From Bradyrhizobium tropiciagri (GTDB taxonomy: Bacteria; Pseudomonadota; Alphaproteobacteria; Rhizobiales; Xanthobacteraceae), in contig NZ_JAFCKF010000005.1 of the NCBI RefSeq assembly GCF_018130545.1, forward strand, positions 310,001-374,000: a stretch of DNA of 64,000 nt. Direction: 5' to 3'. Each line of letters starts with the position of its first letter. The stretch's first letter is position 1. The notes under the pieces were generated by a model. The model saw nothing but the letters and a program-made list of their open reading frames with translations, searched no databases and was not told the DNA's origin. The position numbers were made by a program, and so were the translations under genes. Of the stretch, positions 58,821-64,000 are shown one piece after another.

Positions 58821-59522
58821 TTGGCCAAGGCAAAGCGGATACAGAGATGGCAGCGCGATCCCCAGGGGATGCGGCTGCGGATTCTCGAGGCGGCCAAGCA
58901 GGAATTCGCCGCCCATGGCCTTGCCGGCGCACGGGTCGACCGTATTGCGGCCAATGCCGACGCCAACAAGCGCATGCTGTACTACCACGTCGGCAACAAG
59001 GAGGATCTTTATCTCGAGGTGCTCGAAGGCGCCTACGAGAAGATTCGTGCCGAGGAGCGCACGCTCGACCTCGAGCATCTCGATCCGCCCGAGGCGATCG
59101 GGCGCCTGATCGACTTCACGTGGAACTATTTTCTGCGCAATCCCGAGTTCCTGGCATTGCTGAACACGGAAAACCTCGCCAAGGCAAAACACCTGAAGCG
59201 CTCGACCAAGGTCAAGTCGATGCACTCGCCCTTTGTCGAGATGATCCGCACCGTAGTGACGCGCGGGGTCGAGAGCGGCGATTTCCGCGTCGCGGTCGAT
59301 CCGGTGCAGCTCTATATCTCGATCGCGGGGCTCGCGTTCTTCTATCTCTCCAACAGCGCCACCCTGAGCGTGATCTTCGGCCGTGACCTGCTCAAGAAAG
59401 ACGCCCGCGACGAGCGCCTCGAACACATGACCGCGCTGGTACTGGCCGCGCTGACCGGCAAGTCCACCGCCGCGTTCGGCGCGATGCCGGTGCCGCGCGC
59501 CGCGGAACACCGGGTGATTTGA
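58821..59522 (+). CDS. TetR-family transcriptional regulator
   Basis: This 233-residue regulator has an N-terminal helix-turn-helix (LRILEAAKQEFAAHGLAGARVDRIAANADANKRMLYYHVGNKEDLYLEVL) of the RutR-like type, and a ligand domain with a TetR_C-like core (FTWNYFLRNPEFLALLNTENLAKA). The start is uncertain: TTG 58821 gives a normal length, GTG 58776 adds 15 residues. It precedes an ABC importer in the same direction (186 bases), with a repeat between, so it is its likely regulator. RutR-like members sense pyrimidines or related small molecules. Confidence 0.85.
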   Translation: MAKAKRIQRWQRDPQGMRLRILEAAKQEFAAHGLAGARVDRIAANADANKRMLYYHVGNKEDLYLEVLEGAYEKIRAEERTLDLEHLDPPEAIGRLIDFTWNYFLRNPEFLALLNTENLAKAKHLKRSTKVKSMHSPFVEMIRTVVTRGVESGDFRVAVDPVQLYISIAGLAFFYLSNSATLSVIFGRDLLKKDARDERLEHMTALVLAALTGKSTAAFGAMPVPRAAEHRVI

Positions 59523-59526
59523 GCAC

Positions 59527-59560
59527 GTAGCCCGGATTTCGCTCCGCTCATCCGGGCCAC
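59527..59560. repeat. Short hairpin repeat (GTAGCCCGGAT type)
   Basis: GTAGCCCGGAT at 59527-59537 and ATCCGGGCCAC at 59550-59560 are inverted arms with one mismatch, just after the TetR stop. This is a common bradyrhizobial intergenic hairpin and could terminate the TetR transcript. Confidence 0.65.
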
Positions 59561-59707
59561 GAAGACTACAAAACATTCGAGCCCAAAATCTTTCACCTGA
59601 CGAAAGTAGGGGATTTCGGCGCGATTTTGCCGCGTGCGAGGGGCTGGACAGTATTTATCCAACGGGTTAATTTCTAGCCGAACTGAGAAACTGCAAGGGA
59701 GCGTGGC

Positions 59708-60517
59708 GTGGCGGAGGCAAAGAGCCCTTCGGGCCTGTCGAAGGTGCTGAATGCGGCGTGGGTGCGCCCGTTCCTGTTCCTGGTGGTCATCGTGGTGGCC
59801 TGGGACCTCTCGATCCGCCTGTTCCACATCCCGGCCTATCAGATCCCGTCGCCCGGCGACGTCGTCGCGGTGCTGTGGAGCGACTGGCCGGAACTGCTGC
59901 GGCAGTCCTGGCCGACCACCTATGCGACGATCTGCGGCTTCCTGCTCTCGGCGCTGTTCGGCATTCCCGTTGCGATGCTGATCGCGGGCTCGAAGACGGT
60001 CGAGAGCTACGTCTATCCGCTGCTGGTGTTCTCCCAATCGGTACCGAAGATCGCGATCGCGCCGCTGTTCGTGGTCTGGTTCGGCTTCGGCATCATCCCC
60101 AAGGTGATTTCCGCGTTTCTGCTCGGCTTTTTCCCGGTCGTGGTCTCGGCGGTGCAGGGCTTCAAGTCGGTCGACCCCGACATGGTCGATCTCGCGCGCG
60201 CGATGCAGGGCAGCCGCTTCAAGGTGTTTTGCGCAGTCAACCTGCCGCACGCGATGCCCGCGATCTTCTCCGGTCTGAAGGTCTCGGTGACGCTCGCGGT
60301 GGTCGGTGCCGTCGTCGGCGAGTTCGTCGGGTCCAATTCCGGCATCGGCTATGTGATGCAGCGTTCGATCGGCACCTTCGACCTGCCGACGATGTTCGCC
60401 GCATTGGTGATCCTGGCGCTGCTCGGCGTCATCCTGTTCTGGATCGTCGACCGCATCGAACGGCTGGTGATCCCCTGGCACGTCAGCCAGCGCGACGACA
60501 TCAGCTTCGCTTCCTAG
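59708..60517 (+). CDS. ABC transporter permease (SsuC/TauC-like)
   Basis: This 269-residue permease has about six membrane helices and an EAA loop in VDLARAMQGSRFKVFCAVNLPHAMPAIFSGLKVSVTLA. A GTG at 59708 with AAGGGAG upstream is the start. The family imports sulfonates, nitrate, thiamine precursors or other small compounds. It begins the plus-strand operon with a binding protein, ATPase and enolase-family gene. A TetR gene lies upstream. The ligand is unknown. Confidence 0.86.
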   Translation: MAEAKSPSGLSKVLNAAWVRPFLFLVVIVVAWDLSIRLFHIPAYQIPSPGDVVAVLWSDWPELLRQSWPTTYATICGFLLSALFGIPVAMLIAGSKTVESYVYPLLVFSQSVPKIAIAPLFVVWFGFGIIPKVISAFLLGFFPVVVSAVQGFKSVDPDMVDLARAMQGSRFKVFCAVNLPHAMPAIFSGLKVSVTLAVVGAVVGEFVGSNSGIGYVMQRSIGTFDLPTMFAALVILALLGVILFWIVDRIERLVIPWHVSQRDDISFAS

Positions 60518-60575
60518 CGCGGCAACCGAACAAGCGGCCCACACAAGGGCCGCGGACAATAAAGGGAGAACAACC

Positions 60576-61574
60576 ATGAAGCGTTTGATTGCGGTCGCCG
60601 GCGCGGCACTGGCCTGGACCGCGCTTGCGGTGGCACCGGCTGCGGCGGCCGACAAGGTCGTGCTGATGCTGAACTGGTACGTCTACGGCGAGCACGCGCC
60701 GTTCTATTACGGCAAGGCCAAGGGCATCTATGCCGCCGAGGGTATCGACCTCGAGATCCAGGAAGGCCGCGGCTCGGCCGCGACCACGCAGGCGGTCGCC
60801 GCCAAGACCGCCGATTTCGGCTATGTCGACGTGCCCACCATGATGCGTGCGGCGGTGAAGGGCGCGCCGGTGATTGCCACCGGCGTGCTGCTGCAGACAA
60901 GCCCGATGTCGGCGATGGGTTTTGTCGACAAGAACATCAGGAAGCCGGAGGACATCAAGGGCAAGACGGTCGCGATCACTCCGGCGGATTCGATGACCCA
61001 GATCTGGCCGCTGTTCCTGAAGAAGACCGGCCTGAAGGAAAGCGACTTCAACACCGTCGCCGGCGACGGCCAGACCAAGCTCAATGCCGTGATCAACGGC
61101 CAAGCCGATCTGTTGCTCGGCTACGTCATGGACCAGTCGATGAAGATCAAGGACGCCACCGGCAAGGACGTCTATCCGATCAAATTCGCCGACTACGGCA
61201 TCAACATGGTGTCGTCGGGCATCATCGCGAATTCCGACTACGTGAAAGCCAATGCCGATCTGGTGCGCCGCTTCATGTCGGCGACGACAAAGGCGGTGGA
61301 GGCCGCGGAGAAGGACCCCAAGGCTGCCGCGCAGTCGATCCTCGACGCCAATCCGAAGGGCGGCAAGATCGGGACGCTGACGCAGGGGTTTGAGCTGACG
61401 ATCCCGCTCTATCGCACGCCTGAAACCAAGGACAAGCGGCCGTTCCAGGTCACCGACCAGAACATGACCGAGTCGGTCAATCTGATGGTCGAATATGGCG
61501 GTCTCGACGCCAAGGCGAAGGCCAATCCGAAGGCGTTCTACACCAACGACTATCTGCCGAAGGGTAATTCGTGA
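60576..61574 (+). CDS. ABC transporter substrate-binding protein (NMT1/THI5-like)
   Basis: This 332-residue periplasmic protein has a signal peptide (MKRLIAVAGAALAWTALAVAPAAAA) and a NMT1-type domain beginning KVVLMLNWYVYGEHAPFYYGKAKGIYAAEGIDLEI. The family binds thiamine precursors, sulfonates or other small ligands. The Trp-Tyr-rich first segment is typical. AGGGAGAAC precedes the ATG. It lies between the permease and ATPase, with a repeat element after it. It probably delivers the compound metabolised by the enolase-family enzyme. Confidence 0.88.
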   Translation: MKRLIAVAGAALAWTALAVAPAAAADKVVLMLNWYVYGEHAPFYYGKAKGIYAAEGIDLEIQEGRGSAATTQAVAAKTADFGYVDVPTMMRAAVKGAPVIATGVLLQTSPMSAMGFVDKNIRKPEDIKGKTVAITPADSMTQIWPLFLKKTGLKESDFNTVAGDGQTKLNAVINGQADLLLGYVMDQSMKIKDATGKDVYPIKFADYGINMVSSGIIANSDYVKANADLVRRFMSATTKAVEAAEKDPKAAAQSILDANPKGGKIGTLTQGFELTIPLYRTPETKDKRPFQVTDQNMTESVNLMVEYGGLDAKAKANPKAFYTNDYLPKGNS

Positions 61575-61587
61575 CCCACACTCAACT

Positions 61588-61723
61588 GTCGTCCCTGCCG
61601 AGTGCGCGATTGCGCACGGAGCAGGGACCCATAACCACCGATCTTATTTGTCGCGAAAGGTCTCTCTCCATGTGCCCGAACGAGAAGCCGCGGCGTATGG
61701 GTCCCTGCTTTCGCAGGGACGAC
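61588..61723. repeat. Inverted-repeat element inside the ABC operon
   Basis: The left end GTCGTCCCTGCCGAGTGCG (61588 on) and right end TTTCGCAGGGACGAC (to 61723) are inverted. The left arm holds a GTGCGCGATTGCGCAC-like palindrome that is missing from the right. It is thus a hybrid of the two element types at 43752 and 50151, placed between binding protein and ATPase. Confidence 0.8.
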
Positions 61724-61740
61724 GGGTGGAGAGAGGCGCG

Positions 61741-62589
61741 ATGAACCCAGCAACCAAGCCAGCCGATATCATCCAGCCCGCCGCGCATCTGCGCCTGGTA
61801 TCCGACCGTGCGGCCGGCGCTGCGCCGGGCATCAAACTGTCAGGCGTATCGAAGACCTACCGCTCGCGCGACGGCGACGTGCCGTCGCTGCGACCGCTCG
61901 ACTTCACCATCAATGACGGCGAGTTCTTTGTCGTGGTCGGGCCCTCCGGCTGCGGCAAGTCCACGCTGCTCAAGATGATCTCGGGCCTGCTGCCGCCGAC
62001 GACCGGAGAGGTGCTGGTCGACGGCGAGCCGGTGACCAAGCCGCACGGCAATGTCGGCATCGTGTTCCAGAACGCGCTGCTGCTGCCGTGGCGCAACATC
62101 CTCTCCAACGTGATGCTGCCGATCGATATGAAGCAGCTGCCGCGCGACAAGTATCTCGCCCGCGCCAAGGCGCTGCTGAAGCTGGTCGGGCTCGAAGGTT
62201 TCGAGAAGAAGCTGCCCTGGCAGCTCTCCGGCGGCATGCAGCAGCGCGCCTCGATCTGCCGCGCGCTGGTGCACGATCCCAAGATCATGCTGATGGACGA
62301 GCCGTTCGGCGCGCTCGATGCGATGACGCGCGAGCGGATGAATGTCGAGCTGATGCGGATCCAGCGCGAGACCGGCAAGACGGTTTTGTTGATCACACAC
62401 TCGATCCCCGAGGCGGTGTTCCTCGCCGACCGCGTGCTCGTGATGACCGAGCGGCCCGGTGCGATCGCAGCGGTCTACGACGTGCCGATGCCGCGGCCGC
62501 GCTCGCTGGAGACGATGTCCGATCCCGTCTTCACCGAGCTGGTGCAGCGGATCCGCAAGCATTTCTTCACGCAGGGGTCACTGGACTAA
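61741..62589 (+). CDS. ABC transporter ATPase (SsuB/TauB-like)
   Basis: This 282-residue ATPase has an N-terminal extension of about 30 residues. Walker A GPSGCGKST is at 67-75, Q-loop in VFQNALLLPW, signature LSGGMQQ at 162-168, and Walker B IMLMDEPFG near 182-190; the H-loop follows in ITHSIPEA. The ATG at 61741 has GGAGAGAGG upstream. It pairs with the permease and binding protein. A 136-base repeat lies upstream and the enolase-family gene begins 15 bases after its stop. Confidence 0.9.
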   Translation: MNPATKPADIIQPAAHLRLVSDRAAGAAPGIKLSGVSKTYRSRDGDVPSLRPLDFTINDGEFFVVVGPSGCGKSTLLKMISGLLPPTTGEVLVDGEPVTKPHGNVGIVFQNALLLPWRNILSNVMLPIDMKQLPRDKYLARAKALLKLVGLEGFEKKLPWQLSGGMQQRASICRALVHDPKIMLMDEPFGALDAMTRERMNVELMRIQRETGKTVLLITHSIPEAVFLADRVLVMTERPGAIAAVYDVPMPRPRSLETMSDPVFTELVQRIRKHFFTQGSLD

Positions 62590-62603
62590 CACCCGAGCCT
62601 TCG

Positions 62604-64000
62604 ATGCCGCTTCGTCTCGCAGTCAAAGATATCGTCTTCTTCGAACGGTCGCTGGTGTTTGCCCGGCCGTTCCGCTTCGGCGCCGTGACGATCACGGCGT
62701 CGACGCAGCTGTTCGTGCGGGTCGAGATCGAGGTGGAGGGCAAGGGCCGGGCGACCGGCGCCAGCGCCGAAATGCTGGCGCCGAAATGGTTCGACAAGCG
62801 GCCGCATCTGACCGAAGCGCAATCGCTCGACGGGCTTCGCCGCTCGCTTGCGATTGCACGCGAGCTCTATCTGGCGAACAAGGGTTTTGACACTGCGTTC
62901 GGCCTGCACGCCGCGTGTATCGGGTTGCAGGTTGCGGCTTGTGCCGCGGAGGACATTCCAGCGCTCGCCGCCGGCTTTGGCCCGGCTGAGATCGACAAGG
63001 CGATCCTGGATGCGCTGCTGCGCGCAGCCGGCGCGAATGTCTTCGACGGCATGGCCGGCAATATCGCCGGCATCGACGCGCGGCTGGCGACCGATCTCGA
63101 GGATGCCGCGATCGCGCGGTTCCTTGCGACGCGCCAGCGGCTCGACCGCGTCGCCGTCAGGCATACGGTCGGGATGGACGACAAGGTCGAAGGCGAGGGC
63201 GGTGTCGCCGACGCGAACGAGAACGCGGGGGCACGCTACTTCAAGCTCAAGCTCAACGGCGACCCCACGCATGACGCGGCGCGGTTGGCACGGATCGGCA
63301 GCGAGCTCGCCAAGCTGCCCTACGCCACCAAAGTCACGCTCGATGCCAACGAGCAATATGCTGACCTTGCCGCACTGAACGCGCTGGTCGAGCGGCTCGA
63401 CCAGGACGCGGCACTGCGGTCGATCGCGGCGAACCTGCTCTATATCGAGCAGCCGATGCCGCGCGACATCACTAAGGCCTCGCCGCTCGGGAAACTGGCG
63501 GCGCGGACCTTCATCATCGACGAGGCCGACGATTCCTACGATGCATTCCCGCAGGTGCGGGCGCTCGGTTATCGCGGCATCTCCTCGAAATCGTGCAAGG
63601 GCATCTACAAGTCGGTCATCAATGCGACGCGCGCGGCAGCGTGGAGCGCGGATGGCAACCGGTATTTCATCAGCAGCGAGGACCTGACCTGCCAGGCCGG
63701 GCTCGGCGTGCAGCAGGACCTCGCGCTCGGCGCGCTGATCGGCGTCCCCCATGCCGAGCGCAACGGCCACCATTACGTCGACGGCTTCGCCGATACGCCC
63801 GCTGACGAGGCCGATGCCTTCCTCACCGCGCATCCCGATCTCTACACCCGCGCAGGCGGCAAGGTCCGCCTCGCGATCCATGACGGCGATCTCCTGACCG
63901 GATCGATCGCCGCCGCACCGGGCTTTGCCAGTTCGGTCCATCCGGACTGGTCCACCATGCAGCCGCTGAAGCGGCCAACACCACGCGTTTCGCAGGAGCA
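62604..64000 (+). CDS. Enolase-superfamily enzyme (partial, runs off the window)
   Basis: At least 465 residues are encoded with no stop by the window end. Visible enolase-superfamily features are a KxK pair (Lys214, Lys216 in FKLKLNG), metal-ligand candidates Asp247 (TLDANEQ), Glu282 (YIEQP) and Asp306/Glu307 (IIDEADDSY), and a late Lys329/Lys332 (SSKSCKG). This pattern resembles the muconate-cycloisomerase/mandelate-racemase groups, which form enolates. It differs from any subgroup I know by its length (typical members have about 370-450) and by a DGMAGNIAG segment. Its start is 15 bases after the ATPase. The ABC importer probably supplies its substrate. Function unknown. Confidence 0.8.
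   Translation, partial: MPLRLAVKDIVFFERSLVFARPFRFGAVTITASTQLFVRVEIEVEGKGRATGASAEMLAPKWFDKRPHLTEAQSLDGLRRSLAIARELYLANKGFDTAFGLHAACIGLQVAACAAEDIPALAAGFGPAEIDKAILDALLRAAGANVFDGMAGNIAGIDARLATDLEDAAIARFLATRQRLDRVAVRHTVGMDDKVEGEGGVADANENAGARYFKLKLNGDPTHDAARLARIGSELAKLPYATKVTLDANEQYADLAALNALVERLDQDAALRSIAANLLYIEQPMPRDITKASPLGKLAARTFIIDEADDSYDAFPQVRALGYRGISSKSCKGIYKSVINATRAAAWSADGNRYFISSEDLTCQAGLGVQQDLALGALIGVPHAERNGHHYVDGFADTPADEADAFLTAHPDLYTRAGGKVRLAIHDGDLLTGSIAAAPGFASSVHPDWSTMQPLKRPTPRVSQE

Noticed and set aside
17131-61723. CRISPR array from the recurring GTCGTCCCGG hairpins
   Set aside because: Copies are kilobases apart, in both single and paired forms, with no regular spacers and no cas genes.

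Overview
The window is GC-rich, densely coded chromosomal DNA from an alphaproteobacterium, most likely Bradyrhizobium or a close relative. The gene content points that way: aromatic catabolism, many ABC, TRAP and MFS importers, LysR/GntR/MarR/TetR regulators, a nitrate-type importer with a globin, and a PATR-type autotransporter. So do the intergenic palindromes, such as GTCGTCCCGG/CCGGGACGAC and the GTAGGGTGGGTTAGC type. No rRNA, tRNA, CRISPR array, integrase, transposase or phage gene was seen. This assignment rests on pattern recognition, not on a database search. LAYOUT: (1) 1-1761: a serine hydrolase cut by the window edge, and a divergent hydroxyquinol-type intradiol dioxygenase. (2) 2105-5777: a nitrate-type ABC importer (binding protein, permease, ATPase) and a Vitreoscilla-type single-domain globin, with a possible sigma-54 promoter and a long leader. 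(3) 5922-13563: an SMP-30 lactonase, then a complete gamma-resorcylate/resorcinol pathway. On the minus strand are a MarR regulator and a flavin hydroxylase; on the plus strand are gamma-resorcylate decarboxylase, an aromatic-acid MFS importer, maleylacetate reductase, hydroxyquinol 1,2-dioxygenase and a DoxX protein. The inferred route is 2,6-dihydroxybenzoate to resorcinol, hydroxyquinol, maleylacetate and 3-oxoadipate. (4) 13586-19302: a class I glutamine amidotransferase, a ModE-like one-component regulator divergent from an aldehyde dehydrogenase, an aldo/keto reductase and a DMT exporter. (5) 19490-23347: a large autotransporter with an irregular repeat passenger. (6) 23465-28412: a zinc-type alcohol dehydrogenase, an SDR with an altered active site, a DadA-like oxidase, and parts of an amino-acid ABC importer. 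(7) 28785-33354: PPK2, an FAH-family enzyme, a 2-keto-4-pentenoate hydratase with a divergent LysR, and a small monooxygenase. (8) 33001-36839: a tight four-gene minus-strand operon (MFS, double CMD protein, Tat cupin, ABM monooxygenase; every junction overlaps by 4 nt) facing a LysR gene. (9) 37115-43669: a 35-residue membrane peptide, a Gly/His-rich protein with duplicated Spy-like segments, an Lrp regulator divergent from an AceE-like 2-oxoacid dehydrogenase E1, and an aldehyde dehydrogenase. (10) 43921-52208: sugar-acid metabolism. This holds an SMP-30 lactonase divergent from a uronate dehydrogenase, an IalB-like protein, a GntR regulator, an IlvD/Edd sugar-acid dehydratase and a DctPQM TRAP importer. 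Four related ATTGWCAAT-type sites lie upstream of the dehydratase and the TRAP genes. (11) 52371-57340: an exported unknown, an enoyl-CoA hydratase, a ferredoxin-reductase-like flavoprotein preceded by a coupled 13-codon ORF, and two tandem PfkB kinases. (12) 57668-64000: a two-domain VOC protein, a TetR regulator, and a SsuABC/TauABC-like ABC importer whose operon continues into an enolase-superfamily enzyme that runs off the window. HOW THE GENES WORK TOGETHER: the window collects catabolic modules, each with its own importer and local regulator. The best-supported modules are gamma-resorcylate catabolism, nitrate-type uptake with a globin, and the GntR-linked sugar-acid module. The least understood are the ABC-plus-enolase operon at the right end, the MFS-CMD-cupin-ABM operon, and a family of compact inverted-repeat elements that sits at gene ends and inside two operons.
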